NCBI GenBank assembly: GCA_013176395.1
Contig: JABMLP010000004.1
Span: 558,001 to 622,000, forward strand
Length of the DNA: 64,000 bases
Reading direction: 5' to 3'
Origin: Venturia oleaginea
Lineage: Eukaryota > Ascomycota > Dothideomycetes > Venturiales > Venturiaceae
In this document: one piece after another, positions 32,634-42,913 of the stretch
How the letters are laid out: each line of letters starts with the position of its first letter
Position numbering within the stretch: the first letter of the stretch is position 1
Made by a program: the position numbers and the translations under genes
Notes under the pieces: model-generated
What the model saw: only the letters and a program-made list of their open reading frames with translations
Databases searched by the model: none
What the model was told of the DNA's origin: nothing

Positions 32634-32990
32634 ATGATCTCCATCAAATCCCTCATCCTCGCTGTCCTCAGCCTCAGGTAACCCAAAACCCCACCCCTTT
32701 TGCAAACCCTTCCTAATCTCCCTAGTACCCTCACCATCGCAGCACCAATCGAAACCGCTCCAACCAGCACCAAAGATATCACAGATGGCTGTGATGGCGC
32801 CTACAGAGGCGAACACCGCGCCTGCGAAGAGGGTCGAGAACAAAAACACGACGGTTACCCCGAGGAACACAGAGGCGAACGCGAAATCCACGACGGGAAT
32901 CTCGGAAAGGGCATCGCTGATCTAGTCAATGGTTTGGGAGATCAAGCAGCTGGACAGGCGCGAGAATGTAGGACTGATGGGCGTTGCTAG
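32634..32990 (+). CDS. Small secreted four-cysteine protein (102 aa)
   Basis: Two exons join in frame: 32634-32677 and 32726-32990, with a 48-nt intron (GTAACC...CTAG). The N-terminus is a clear signal peptide, M-I-S-I-K-S-L-I-L-A-V-L-S-L-S, spliced to T-L-T-I-A-A-P. The mature protein is hydrophilic, rich in Glu/Arg/His/Gly, with four cysteines (D-G-C-D-G, R-A-C-E-E, E-C-R, R-C-stop). The first and last pairs are symmetrical about a central E-E-H-R-G-E-R-E block. The last residue is Cys. No family is recognised. Secretion is inferred from the leader. It lies immediately downstream of an intact LINE, a setting common for effector candidates, but no host role is shown by the sequence. Confidence 0.75.
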
Positions 32991-33153
32991 GTTTTTATTT
33001 GGCTTTGAATTTGGTCATGTATGATTACCGATTGCTAAATTTTGCATTTCAAAATCAACTATGCCTCTGATATGTAGAAGAGAAAGAGAATCAAAGGAGT
33101 AAAGAGAAATACTCACAAAAGGTCCCCCAACAGTAACCATATTAGTCCAACTT

Positions 33154-33560
33154 TCATACTCTCACATCTTCCCCCTCCCAACTTGCAAAGGTCCCAAAAT
33201 CCCTACAATTCAAACCCCGGACTAACCAATGTCAAATCCTCCGTACACATAACAGCCTGCCTCAAATAATATTTGGATTCAAGCGGTATAACCATTTTGC
33301 GGTTATCAAATCGGAACGGATACGTTCGAGACAGTGAAGTTGGTAGAAAATGTCCACTTGGACAAGGATTCGACAGGGGCAGGGACGATACCGGAGCCCT
33401 GCAGAGCGATGAGTTTTGTGATGGAGACGAGGGCGAGGCCGTTCCAGTAGTCGCGAGTCATGTTTAGCCAGTAGAAGTTTACCTTGTTTATATTCAGGGC
33501 GAGGTGGAGATAAGTAGGTAATCGTTGCCATGGCAATATTTCCCTCCAACGAAACATTGG
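33154..33560 (-). pseudogene. Decayed UstYa-like (DUF3328) fragment
   Basis: On the minus strand three blocks of the UstYa family survive in different frames. They are V-D-I-F-Y-Q-L-H-C-L-E-R-I-R (the first HxxHC motif, His replaced by Tyr in its first position), L-R-Q-A-V-M-C-T-E-D-L-T-L (the segment after the second motif) and N-C-R-D-F-G-T-F-A-S-W-E (the C-terminal CRD-W block). The second HxxHC is missing. Frame changes and stops separate the blocks within about 180 bp and no intron arrangement restores them cleanly. UstYa proteins act as oxidases in RiPP (ustiloxin-like) pathways. No precursor-peptide gene or cluster partner is visible nearby, so this appears to be a relic. Confidence 0.55.
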
Positions 33561-34522
33561 GTGCACAGATCCAACTTCCCTTACGCGCCTTTCTGCTGGG
33601 ATATGATGGAATAGGTACTTAAAGCGAACGAGGAGGATGAGTGATGGTGATGGTGATGGCGAGGGAACGTGTCTACAGGATTCTAAAAAGAAGGCAAAGC
33701 TCCTTTCAAGACATCATGACACATCTTCCAATCTTCTCCTTGACGATATATGATCAAATAAGATGATGTCAATGATTAAAAAAGTCACTGCAAGAAGAAG
33801 CTGACAAAAGCTGCGTTGATGCAAGGTTGCGAAGGCGATTCGAGTCATGAGAAAAGGGCGAGTCGTGACTTCCTCGAAAGTTTCTTCCCCTGACATTAGT
33901 GAGTGCCAAGAATCCATCTCTTCGATACCAACCATCCCTGGAATCCCCCAATACGGACATCCATATCAATTGACTTACAAAAACCTTGAGACGATAAATA
34001 GCTAGGGATTCATCGACATCACGCTTATATTGGCCTTCTTCAATGTGAGATCGATCGAGATCGATATCGATACAGGCCTGTAAAAGTCCCAAGAATCGAA
34101 TTGCCAGAAAATTAGCAACATAGAACTTGAGATGGAGAGTTTGACAAAATGTTGTCTATCATGAGGTGGAAACACGTCCCATCATAACACTCGATGCACC
34201 AATTCATTCTCCGTCTGATCGGTGAAAACAAAGGTCATGAATTGTACATTACGAGCTGCCTGTAAGTGAACAGCTGTTCTAGACTATAATATCGCATTCT
34301 TCAAATCCATCGAAAGGAGTGTGTTATGACATAAGAAAAAACCATTGGCGTAAATCACCCAGAAGATGGATATACACAAATCGAATACAATAACGCCACC
34401 CCAAATGCAACGCTCAAGTGCTTTCGGAGGTATAATCGCATCACGGCCCAACTTCCAATCATGTAAACAACAGGTTGACAACTCAAACAAAATAACTCGC
34501 TCCTCTTTCCCCTCTTATGCGA
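33561..34522. other. Spacer with weak minus-strand coding signal
   Basis: A minus-strand stretch (about 33990-34080) reads A-C-I-D-I-D-L-D-R-S-H-I-E-E-G after a plausible acceptor. It could be an exon or relic, but its partners cannot be placed. GATGGT repeats occur near 33645. Nothing else is supported. Confidence 0.35.
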
Positions 34523-35395
34523 CTAAAAATTTGCAGCGGCGTTTGGTCTCGATTGCGGACCTGCGTAGCGGTTCATGTGGGATTCGTCGCTGGCCAATCC
34601 TCCGGCGTCGCTGCCCAAAACCTTCTGTTCCGATGTACCTGCAACGGCGGTGTCTGCGGATTGTACGTCGTCGTAGTTGTAGCCCTTCTTGCGTCCCCAC
34701 ATTCTCCAGCAAACCAGGGCGATACCTCCGAGTAGAATTGCACCACCTACACCACCAACAACACCGCCAATGATGCTTTTGCTGGAGCTGGAGAGGCCAC
34801 CGCCTGATGAGCCACTGTTTGATGAGCCGAGAGCGGGCGTGGATGTGAATGTCGCAAAACCGGTTGTTGTCTCGGATACGCTCAGGGATGTGGATGTCAT
34901 GGAAGAGATGGCGCCATTTGCTTGTGTAGTAACGATGACAGTCACAATCGATCGCGTTGCTGTCGAGACTTGGGCGGATGTAATTGTTGTTTTGGAGGTG
35001 TTTGATGTTGGGGATTCTGAGGCGGCTGAAGATGTCCTGGACGTGTCGACGGATGAAAGTCCGGTGGAGATGGAGGAAGAAGTCAAGGTCGTGGGAATGA
35101 CCAAAGTCGTTGCTGAGCCATTGGAAGTTGTGGCAACAGACGTTTCGGTGGTGCGAGTTGACACTGATGTGCTAGTGATGGTCGCGGTAGGAGTGGTGGT
35201 CGACGCCGTTACAACAGACGTAGTTGCTGGGCTGCTCGGAGGTGTTGTCGCTGCTTGGGAGGCCGAGGCTCCAGTGCCCTGTCTCTTGTGGACAATTCCC
35301 AGTGCTTCCAGCATGGGCATGTCTGCGGCTTTGGAGGATGAGATGAGGGAGAGGATAGCGAAGGCGAACGCGGGGTTCTTGGGAGAGAGAAGCAT
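34523..35395 (-). CDS. Mucin-like single-pass membrane protein (Mid2/WSC-like sensor layout)
   Basis: Single exon, 290 aa. A signal peptide (A-F-A-F-A-I-L-S-L-I-S-S-S-K-A-A) is followed by a Kex2-like K-R site at residues about 37-38. Then comes a Ser/Thr-rich stretch of about 165 residues with very few other side chains, expected to be heavily O-mannosylated. A Gly-rich run leads into a transmembrane helix (about 210-235, I-I-G-G-V-V-G-G-V-G-G-A-I-L-L). A cytoplasmic tail of about 55 residues begins with W-R-M-W-G-R-K-K. There is no WSC domain or conserved cysteine ectodomain, so it is only layout-similar to Mid2/Mtl1-type wall-stress sensors. A GPI anchor is unlikely because of the charged tail. 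Function unproven. Confidence 0.72.
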   Translation of the reverse strand: MLLSPKNPAFAFAILSLISSSKAADMPMLEALGIVHKRQGTGASASQAATTPPSSPATTSVVTASTTTPTATITSTSVSTRTTETSVATTSNGSATTLVIPTTLTSSSISTGLSSVDTSRTSSAASESPTSNTSKTTITSAQVSTATRSIVTVIVTTQANGAISSMTSTSLSVSETTTGFATFTSTPALGSSNSGSSGGGLSSSSKSIIGGVVGGVGGAILLGGIALVCWRMWGRKKGYNYDDVQSADTAVAGTSEQKVLGSDAGGLASDESHMNRYAGPQSRPNAAANF

Positions 35396-36217
35396 CGCGA
35401 GTTAATTGAGAATGGCAGGGGATAGACGTGGTGGAATGGCGGGAAATTAGAGTGTATCAGGGTGTCACCTTGTCGAACGGGGACGAGGTATGGCCAAGGA
35501 CCAATGGATGGTCGAGGAAGTCAGATTGGTAGGATGGATGGGTAACGAGAGGTTGTTTTGAGAAGATGGGTAGCGAGCGTATATCAGTCAGAGTAATGGT
35601 GAAGGGTGCTGGCTGGCGCGGTGAATACTGGTGCTGCTAAGTGCTGCTAAGTGCTGCTAAGGGCCAACTCCTGCAGGCTGGAGGGAGGCGCAAAAAAGGC
35701 TGCACCGGCCGTCTCAGTTACTATTCTCGGCAATGACGGCCCATATTTTCTCAAGCTACTACGAGGCCTCTCGCTGGACTCGGTCGCCGGATGGTATTGC
35801 AACAACCATTGGATTGGAATTGGAATTGGAATTGCCTCGTGCCTACTATGTATATCATGAGTAAGATAGGCTGGTTATCGCGTGTACAGGTACAGCGTGA
35901 TTGCTACAGGGGATGCTTAAATCGAAAATCACTGATTGTCCGGGAAGCAGCGGCCATCCCTTTCTCCGTTGCCCCTGCCAGGCCTGCCCCCATTCGTCGC
36001 CGCTCGCAGCTCGACCCTGGAAGGCAGTTGCGTCATGCTAAATAATACCATTCTAGCAGCCGAAAATTTCTTTCTTCGACCGCTTCCCTGCCGTTTACCA
36101 TGATTCGCCTGCACCAATCAAAAGGCTTCTGATTCGCATGACTTCGCATGATTTCGCTGTCTTCGTCACGGCATCTCGGTTCTTTTACGCTGTACGTAGA
36201 ACCCCAACAAAGCAACC
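35396..36217. other. Divergent promoter spacer
   Basis: This is the head-to-head interval between the mucin-like gene (-) and the PQ-loop gene (+). It holds a GTGCTGCTAA tandem repeat, three copies (about 35632-35661), and a GGAATT tandem (about 35813-35835). No gene is supported. Confidence 0.5.
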
Positions 36218-37291
36218 ATGTCGTCCGCTTCCCATCTACACTTGACCCTACACGAAGCTCTCAGCGGAGTCTTTGGTTCCATCTCACTGGCTTCCTGGAT
36301 ATTCTTGCTGGTGAGTAATCCTTCCATGTCATATTCCTGCTCACGAGAAATTCTCACATGTCGCGTGCCTCGCTAAACATCTGCGTATCAAGGTCCCCCA
36401 ATTGATCGAGAACTATACTCAAGGCTCCGCTGCCGGTATCTCTCTCGCATTCCTCTCAGTATGGTTCATAGGTGATGTCACAAACTTTTTGGGCGCCCTA
36501 TGGGCTGGCCTCGTGCCGACAGTCACTGCTCTGGCAGTCTACTTCTGCTTCGCCGACGTGGTCCTCATCTCGCAATGTGTATACTACAACATCGTCAATG
36601 CCCGCAGCGACCGCAAGCTGTCTCTGATGAGCTCAGGGACCGAAGGATCAGCGGAAGAGCCGTTGCTTTCACGAAGGAGGAGGAGTTCGATCGGGCTCCC
36701 AGGTTCACACAGAAGAAGATCAAGTGCAAGTGCCCAGGACCGCAGAAGGACGTCTTCTCTGACGGCCATTGTCGAGGAGGGGACCGGACGCAAGGCGTGG
36801 ATCAAGAACACTGTCAGCATTTTCCTAGTCTGTCTGGCTGGAACTGCTGGGTGGGCTATCGCGTGGCAGAGCGGCGTTTGGAAACCTACACCCGAATTAG
36901 AGGATCAGGTTGGAGGTACTCCTTCTCCAGTTGGAGCCCAGCTTCTCGGATACGCCAGCGCAGTGTGCTACTTAGGGGCTCGCATTCCACAGATTGTGAA
37001 GAACCAGAGAGACAAGTCTTGTGAAGGCCTCTCGCTGCTCTTCTTCTTGCTGTCCTTACTTGGGAATTTAACCTACGGTGCAGGTGTAAGTCTTCCCCTT
37101 TCCCCTCATTGCATACGATATTTGAAAACTCATTGTTCAAGATCCTCTTCCACTCCCTAAAACGGGACTACATCCTTACCAACCTGCCCTGGTTGATTGG
37201 TTCGCTTGGAACAATCGTTGAAGACGCTGTTATCTTCATCCAGTTCCGCATGTTCAGAGAGCCAGAAGGAAGCGGAAGTGCAATCGAATAA
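36218..37291 (+). CDS. PQ-loop vacuolar membrane transporter (YPQ/RTC2-like)
   Basis: Three exons join in phase 0: 36218-36310, 36393-37085 and 37142-37291 (311 aa; introns of 82 and 56 nt). Seven hydrophobic segments are expected. The two signature PQ motifs are clear: W-I-F-L-L-V-P-Q-L-I-E-N-Y (its codons straddle intron 1) and A-R-I-P-Q-I-V-K-N-Q, each at the start of a PQ-loop repeat. A long cytosolic Ser/Arg-rich loop (about residues 110-160) separates the repeats. The C-terminus L-T-N-L-P-W-L-I-G-S-L-G-T-I-V-E-D is highly characteristic of fungal Ypq proteins. Yeast Ypq1-3 export cationic amino acids from, or exchange them across, the vacuole membrane. The substrate here is inferred from family only. 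Which YPQ paralog it is cannot be settled by eye. Confidence 0.9.
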
Positions 37292-38113
37292 GCACGTCAC
37301 CACAGTACTGGAGTCTCATGTGAAAAGGAGGAAATGAAAAGTGGCATTGAGAGCACCGTCTCTCTAAGATCGTAAAGAGGATTATGCTCTTGTGATCCAT
37401 TGTTATGATTATTTATGTGAGCATTTGTATTCTATGATACAGCGATACCCATGAGATTTTGGAGATTGTTTGGAAATCTTTTTTGACTCTGATTCTAGCG
37501 TAGCGTTTCGTTTTCGCGTGACAATAATTTCCCTGCTCCTGTTCGATTGGCTATACTTATAACAGACGCAAGAGTTGGAAATCTGTCGTCTTCGAGAAAG
37601 GATGGCATTGATGAGGAAAGGAGTTGGGCGTTGTCACGATATGACGAGAACCCTACGAAACTGAAGATATTGAAGATATTGAAGTTAGGTCATCGAATGG
37701 TCGGAGGCCCTGACTCTCGTGCACACCATCTTGCAACGAGACACTGCGAGAAGTTGCATTTTTAGGTTGATGGCATTTCTTGGACATAATAAGTAGTAGT
37801 AGATAACTATGGGAAGAACTGGAGAGACGTGGGTATCTTCCTCTTTGTAGTATGAAGTGAAGGAGTAGGATTCAATCTATAAATATATATACACTTGTCC
37901 AAGATCAGATTGGAGAAGAGAATTCCATCAACATTGTCTTTCACAATACCTCAAGCATTTACTCTTTGAACTTCCACATTCCAATTTCCTTGTTACATTA
38001 TTCGCCAGAAGCTCATTCGGTATATAAGCCAAGTAAACTTGGTTGTAGAATCTGCCACGCTCAACTCCATCCCATAATCAATCAGTTATACCACGCCTAC
38101 ACGAACTTGCAAA
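37292..38113. other. Spacer and promoter
   Basis: No gene is supported. A TATA-like run (ATAAATATATATAC, about 37879-37892) lies about 220 bp upstream of the next start codon. Confidence 0.45.
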
Positions 38114-38734
38114 ATGGGTAACATACTATCAGCACTATCACCATCACCCTTCCAAAACGCAGTTCATGGAGGGAAGAAATTCCACGCGGAGGATCGGAGA
38201 AAGCAGGAAACCCTCTTAGAAATGGTGGAGAGGAGTAGAGCCAGAAACGCGCGGGAAGAAAGATCGATGAGAAGGCGTGAGGGAAAGTTGAAGTTGGAGA
38301 AGAATAAGAGAGGGTATACTTCACCCTCACCTTCACCTTCACCCCCAGTCTCCCCCTCCCCAACCACCGCCCCGCCAAACCCCTCCATCTCAGGATACAA
38401 TCTCCAAACCAACTTAATGGAAATGTACGCATCCCGCTCGAAAATGCTACAGCAACACCAAAAATCAATCTTGGACACAATCGCGAAACAAGAATGGGTC
38501 CTTGATGTTGTTGTGGAAAGTATGACGGAGATGGTGGGAGAGGAGCGAGTAGAGCTGCTTCGAGGGAGGATGAGGGAGCTGCTAGGTCCACGGGAGATGG
38601 ACTCACCAATTCAACCGACAGCCTCGCAGGTAAGGATGATGAGGGAGATGAAAGAGTTGCTGACGGGTAAGAGAGAGGAAGAGGAAGAGGAAGGTCCACA
38701 AGCGGCGGTGAATCTGGATAACGTCGATGCCTGA
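38114..38734 (+). CDS. Hypothetical protein with N-myristoylation motif
   Basis: Single exon, 206 aa. The N-terminus M-G-N-I-L-S-A fits the N-myristoylation consensus (Gly2, small residue at 6), so membrane tethering is plausible. A basic/acidic helical region (about 20-65, E-R-S-R-A-R-N-A-R-E-E-R-S-M-R-R-R-E) is followed by a Ser/Pro repeat linker (S-P-S-P-S-P-S-P). A second helical block (about 95-165) and an acidic tail close the protein. A longer antisense frame overlaps it fully, but the sense frame has the better start context (AAAATGGG), sensible composition and a stop before a plausible 3' UTR. Family not recognised. Confidence 0.6.
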   Translation: MGNILSALSPSPFQNAVHGGKKFHAEDRRKQETLLEMVERSRARNAREERSMRRREGKLKLEKNKRGYTSPSPSPSPPVSPSPTTAPPNPSISGYNLQTNLMEMYASRSKMLQQHQKSILDTIAKQEWVLDVVVESMTEMVGEERVELLRGRMRELLGPREMDSPIQPTASQVRMMREMKELLTGKREEEEEEGPQAAVNLDNVDA

Positions 38735-39077
38735 GATCCAGTATGGAAGAATGACCGTAGAAAGAAGCTATGAGGGAAGAAATCCGAATCATGTCCGTCT
38801 CATTCATGAATATACACGTCTTTACAGAAGAATGATGGAGTGAGAAATAGGTATACCCAAAACACCTTGCCCATTCCTAACCAAACAATAAATATCCAGA
38901 AGCTTCATGAGCCCCTCATCAAAATCCTCGTGTCGACCCGATGCATTTTCCTTTGCCAAGTAACAGAAGTGCTCAACGCCAAATCCATAAAAACCGTGGT
39001 ATCATGCAGCCTTGCCAAACCATTGAACATGTCTGTCAAAAAGAAAGGAAAGAAAAAAAAACCTACCTCACACGCCC
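38735..39077. other. Convergent spacer
   Basis: Tail-to-tail interval with the CHY/RING gene. A purine-rich run (AAAGAAAGGAAAGAAAAAAAA) lies near 39041-39060. No gene is supported. Confidence 0.5.
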
Positions 39078-41705
39078 TTACTTGGGAAGCATCGTATCCA
39101 ATGCCTTCAGTCCACTCGGTTCACCCAGGCCTCTTTTGCCTCCGCTATCAGGAGTTGTGACAACCTCGATGGTGTTAGCTTCTAATCCATCGAGATGTCC
39201 ATGTTCGTCATCCTCTTCATCTTCACTGTACGAAGCATCTTCGTATTCGGAGTCCGACCTCTCCTCTTCCTCGGCTTCATCATCAGCACCCCAATGGTCA
39301 CCCAATCGTTCTCTTTCAAGATGAGCAGCACGTAGAAAAGCCTCAGGAACTCCATCTACGATCTCGCCGTCGAAGTAATGTCGGATGGGATCCAGACCCC
39401 TACCCACACGTCCAAGCATTTCCCATGGATTAAGATTCGGTAAGTTAGGCAATGCGGGGAGACCAAATCCATCTCGGACCCCACCAACCCAGCCTTCGGC
39501 CCTCCCACCAATACCAACCCAAGCACCACCAACATTCCCGACCCAACCCTCTCGCACACCATTGACCCAATGTTGCGCTGCCCAGCCTTCACCAGGCGCC
39601 GTGACAGCGACTTCGCCAAATTGGCCTGCGCTGTCGGCTCGTCGATGCTCTGGACGAATAGCAACGCCGTCCCTCTCTTCTATGTCTAGAAAGTACGGCC
39701 TTACAACTCTCGTCCTCAACGGTTGGTGATGAGGATGGTGTTGACGTTGATGATGTTGGTCTACGCTCGGCGCAGTCCAAGGACGTCGATTTCGCATCTC
39801 TTCCTCCCTAATCTCCCTCCTCCTTTCCGCGAAATCCTCGACACTACGCTGCACTTCCTCGTTGGCCAGGATACCAGATTCAACAGTATTGAAACTGTCG
39901 CATCGATTGCACTTACAGCCCAGCCAGTGGAAGGGTACAATTGTTTTTCCTGCACAGTCGTTACACCGGACCTCGACTCGGACACCGGACCATTCAGGAG
40001 GCATGGGCTGATGCCGTATTTCTTCTTCGAGCTTCCGCCATTGCGTTTCCATATTGACAGCTGAACGTTTACAGATTGGACATTGGTATGTTGAGAGCAT
40101 GAGAGAGGTGTAGCAGTGATGATGTAGGTAATGACCACAAGGCATAGCCACAATTTCAAGGGGCGAGGTGAACATATAATCCAGGCAAAGTGGACAATTG
40201 GAGTCGGTCGCATTTTCGATACAAGTATGGGTAGGGAAGTGTGAAATTGAGACGCAGACGTTACATTTCTGTTTGTTAAGCATTAGCTTCTTCGGATGTA
40301 GATGATAGACAGGACCACAACTCACCTTGCAATGCACGTAATCTTTCCCGAGACCTTCTCCTTTTCGACAGATGCCGCAATCGGTACAGTGATATATTCG
40401 CTTACTACCGTCATCGTCCCATAGCTTGCAGATGTCACAATAATACCATGCCGCTCTTTCGCTGCAGTTCTTGCAGTATTGTCCAGCTGCTTGAGGGGTG
40501 AAACAGTGCATACACAGCATATTCTCCGTAGCCCTTCGATTGAGGTGGTGGGAATGAACGGCAGCGTCATGACAATGTCGACAAGTATGCCAGGTCTTGC
40601 AATCGAAACATTGGATTTTAACATTTCGCTGGTAATGCTTGCAGCCTAGAACTGGCTCCGGGAGCTCTATGGGCGACTCATCCGCGTTCCCGTCGTCTGC
40701 AGTAGGTTCTGGTTCTGGGAGGGGTCGATAGGTGGGTTGTAGGTCTCCTGTGTGGATGTTGAAGGGGTTATGCGGATCGACCGGATCAGCGCTTGTCGTA
40801 CTGGGAGAAGCAGGTGAACAGAGAGTCGTACGAGGAGAAGCGGGATCAAAAGGTCTCTCCTGCGAGAGCTGGCTGGCGGGCGATTGTGGACGCAGGTTGA
40901 GTTGTGCATTCTTCCATTCCTCGGTCATGAGATCGTGCATTTTCCTGGCCTTCTCTTCCTGGGACACCGAGTCTGATCGTATGCCATGGATTCGTTCTCG
41001 CAGAAATCGCATTCCATCGTCAGCAGGCAGCGAGGAAGACGTTTTGGCGTGATCTGGCATGGCAGGGCGAGACATGTTGGTATCTTGAAGTCGGTGTCTT
41101 GTCGGCGGCATATGGTGGTCCGGATTGGTGTGGAATCGGCTGGCAGCCATGTCATCGGGCAACTGGAAGTTCATCTGGGCTGCAGTGGTGGAAGCAGTTG
41201 GCTGATCAGTATTTGTTGCGTACAGAGCTCCCTCGGCAGGTACGAGAGGCTCATCGGAGGCTACTACAGGTGTTATGGTTTGAGGCGACGAGAGCCCTGA
41301 ATCAACAGCACCATCGCCACCGGTGCTATACTGGTACTGGCCCGAACTAGTCGTTACCAGACTTGCGCATATGTTTTCGTGTGCATGGAATTCGACAGCT
41401 GCAGCTTCGCGATGGTCATTGTGTGGACTGCTCGCCGCGAATTTCGCATGCGATTCCCCAGGGCGTCTTTGTCTTTGCTTCTTGGGTGCAGGTGCAGATG
41501 TTGCTTGTGTGGAACTCAAAAGGCCATCCGCATCTTCGTTGGCCGGATCAATCATCAACCACGAGATAAGGCTGGTCATGAAGGAGACTTCAAGTTGCGA
41601 GGAGAGTCGATGTGCGGAGTAGGTCTTAGGAATGGCAGTGGAAGAGAGACGAACTTCATAGGTAGGCTTCAGGTGCATATGTATCTTCCACGCAAACATC
41701 GACAT
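39078..41705 (-). CDS. CHY/CTCHY/RING zinc-finger E3 ubiquitin ligase
   Basis: The frame covers 875 codons but contains a 57-nt in-frame intron (40269-40325, GTGAGT...ACAG). Splicing gives about 856 aa and joins H-C-K to K-C-N-V-C, restoring the domain. Order: disordered N-terminus (1-345), CHY finger (C-K-H-Y-Q-R-N-V-K-I-Q-C, C-R-H-C-H-D), CTCHY (C-M-H-C, Y-C-D-I-C-K-L-W-D-D-D, H-C-T-D-C-G-I-C-R), RING-H2 (C-P-L-C-L-D ... C-G-H-Y-L-H-H-H-C ... C-P-I-C) and a terminal zinc ribbon (C-N-D-C ... C-K-C-N-R-C). The tail of about 230 residues is long. The architecture matches PIRH2/RCHY1-like ligases, which carry ubiquitin to substrates. The substrate is unknown here. The start may instead be the downstream Met in M-T-S-L-I-S-W. 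Confidence 0.88.
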   Translation of the reverse strand: MSMFAWKIHMHLKPTYEVRLSSTAIPKTYSAHRLSSQLEVSFMTSLISWLMIDPANEDADGLLSSTQATSAPAPKKQRQRRPGESHAKFAASSPHNDHREAAAVEFHAHENICASLVTTSSGQYQYSTGGDGAVDSGLSSPQTITPVVASDEPLVPAEGALYATNTDQPTASTTAAQMNFQLPDDMAASRFHTNPDHHMPPTRHRLQDTNMSRPAMPDHAKTSSSLPADDGMRFLRERIHGIRSDSVSQEEKARKMHDLMTEEWKNAQLNLRPQSPASQLSQERPFDPASPRTTLCSPASPSTTSADPVDPHNPFNIHTGDLQPTYRPLPEPEPTADDGNADESPIELPEPVLGCKHYQRNVKIQCFDCKTWHTCRHCHDAAVHSHHLNRRATENMLCMHCFTPQAAGQYCKNCSERAAWYYCDICKLWDDDGSKRIYHCTDCGICRKGEGLGKDYVHCKVSCGPVYHLHPKKLMLNKQKCNVCVSISHFPTHTCIENATDSNCPLCLDYMFTSPLEIVAMPCGHYLHHHCYTSLMLSTYQCPICKRSAVNMETQWRKLEEEIRHQPMPPEWSGVRVEVRCNDCAGKTIVPFHWLGCKCNRCDSFNTVESGILANEEVQRSVEDFAERRREIREEEMRNRRPWTAPSVDQHHQRQHHPHHQPLRTRVVRPYFLDIEERDGVAIRPEHRRADSAGQFGEVAVTAPGEGWAAQHWVNGVREGWVGNVGGAWVGIGGRAEGWVGGVRDGFGLPALPNLPNLNPWEMLGRVGRGLDPIRHYFDGEIVDGVPEAFLRAAHLERERLGDHWGADDEAEEEERSDSEYEDASYSEDEEDDEHGHLDGLEANTIEVVTTPDSGGKRGLGEPSGLKALDTMLPK

Positions 41706-42913
41706 GAAGCGTCAGCAGGTGCGATTGTCCCAAGCCTTGGTATGGCTGCTGGATGGCTGTACGGCTGCTGTATGGCTGTAAGGCTGCTGTACGACTAGTC
41801 GGCTGCTGTACGGCTACAACACCACCATTGGAACCTTCTTCACTCAAGGCACAACAGATTCATCAAGCACACCAGATTCATCAAGCACAACAGATTCATC
41901 AAGGCACATCAGATTCATCAAGGCACATCAGATTCATCAAGGCACATCAGATTCATCAAGGCACAACAGATTTCATAAGTAGGAGTACTGCAGGACAACT
42001 CGACATCGAAGTAAGGCCCAGTAACAACCTCAACCCTCTCTCACTTCTTCGTCGTCGGATATTCCCTCGCTTGAACATCGTATCCTGACAGCTCTACGGA
42101 GGATAGCCGCATCCATCACAGCATACTGTATGACCTCGCCGAATCACCCTCTCTTCTAGCATCTCTGATGCAGATCAACCATCACGACGAACATCACCAA
42201 GAAGATCACCCATCACGACGAAGATCAATTATCACGGAGCAGAGCTATTTCAGTATACGAAACCATCTGCGGAGGTGGCGCTCGCTCTCTTTGCCTAAAC
42301 CAAATTCCATGATTTTTTAATCTCTATTCATCTCAATCTAATTCCAATATACGACGCGGCGAATGGCAGACGAAGCCGCGTGAGGATGTGGCCAGCACGA
42401 ACATGCTGTGTTGTCGGAGCCGAAGAAGGTAGGTTCGGCGACCCTGCTGCAATCCACTTCCCCACACATCATGTGCGAAGGTGTGTCGTGAGAACCTACG
42501 TTCTTTGGCCCGAGCACCTTAGGCCGTCCTGACAATTTACACCCAAGCTACCGTAACTATGAATAGATACGGATCAAAATTGACACTATACAGAAAACTC
42601 ATACGCTGGAGACCGGAATTCAGGCCTCGGCAACCAAGATGACAGCAAGCGTTCGTTGCTTCGGGCCGTCGAATGATTCGTCCATCGCATGAATCGTCGC
42701 CATATTATTCCCACGTTGTTCTGCCCGACCAGGTAAATGATTCCATTGAGACCGGGCCATGCGCTCCTCTAATCACAGAGCACCCTCACGGTGCAAAGAT
42801 CGACAAATGGCTATGGCTATAAGAAGGCAACGTCGGACGCCTTCCACCAAATCAGACCTGCCCATCACAACTGCACTTGCACACTTATCAGGCTGAACAT
42901 CACTTCCTTCAAC
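41706..42913. other. Spacer with minisatellites
   Basis: It contains the 41845-41977 minisatellite, a GGCTGCTGTACGGCT-type tandem at about 41746-41815 and a short CATCACGACGAAGATCA tandem at about 42178-42235. A TATA-like GGCTATAAGAAGG lies near 42815-42827, just upstream of the next gene. No gene is supported. Confidence 0.5.
41845..41977 (+). repeat. Minisatellite, about seven copies of a 19-20-bp unit
   Basis: The unit is CACATCAGATTCATCAAGG or close variants (CACAACAG.., CACACCAG..), repeated head to tail without spacers. Confidence 0.85.

Noticed and set aside
33154..33560. Functional UstYa gene in a RiPP cluster
   Set aside because: Frames are broken, the second HxxHC motif is absent, and no repeat-bearing precursor peptide with Kex2 sites was found nearby. 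The Lys/Pro repeat protein at 42914 lacks KR-delimited identical cores.
34689..35405. 238-codon plus-strand frame opposite the mucin-like gene
   Set aside because: The Val/Asp/Glu monotony is the complement of Ser/Thr codons. There is no motif, and the minus frame has signal peptide and membrane helix.
38097..38807. 236-codon minus-strand frame opposite the myristoyl-motif gene
   Set aside because: Ser/Pro/Leu composition is what antisense of a Lys/Glu/Ser gene gives. The sense frame has the better start and organisation.
41845..41977. CRISPR-like array
   Set aside because: The repeats are contiguous without spacers and the genome is clearly eukaryotic.
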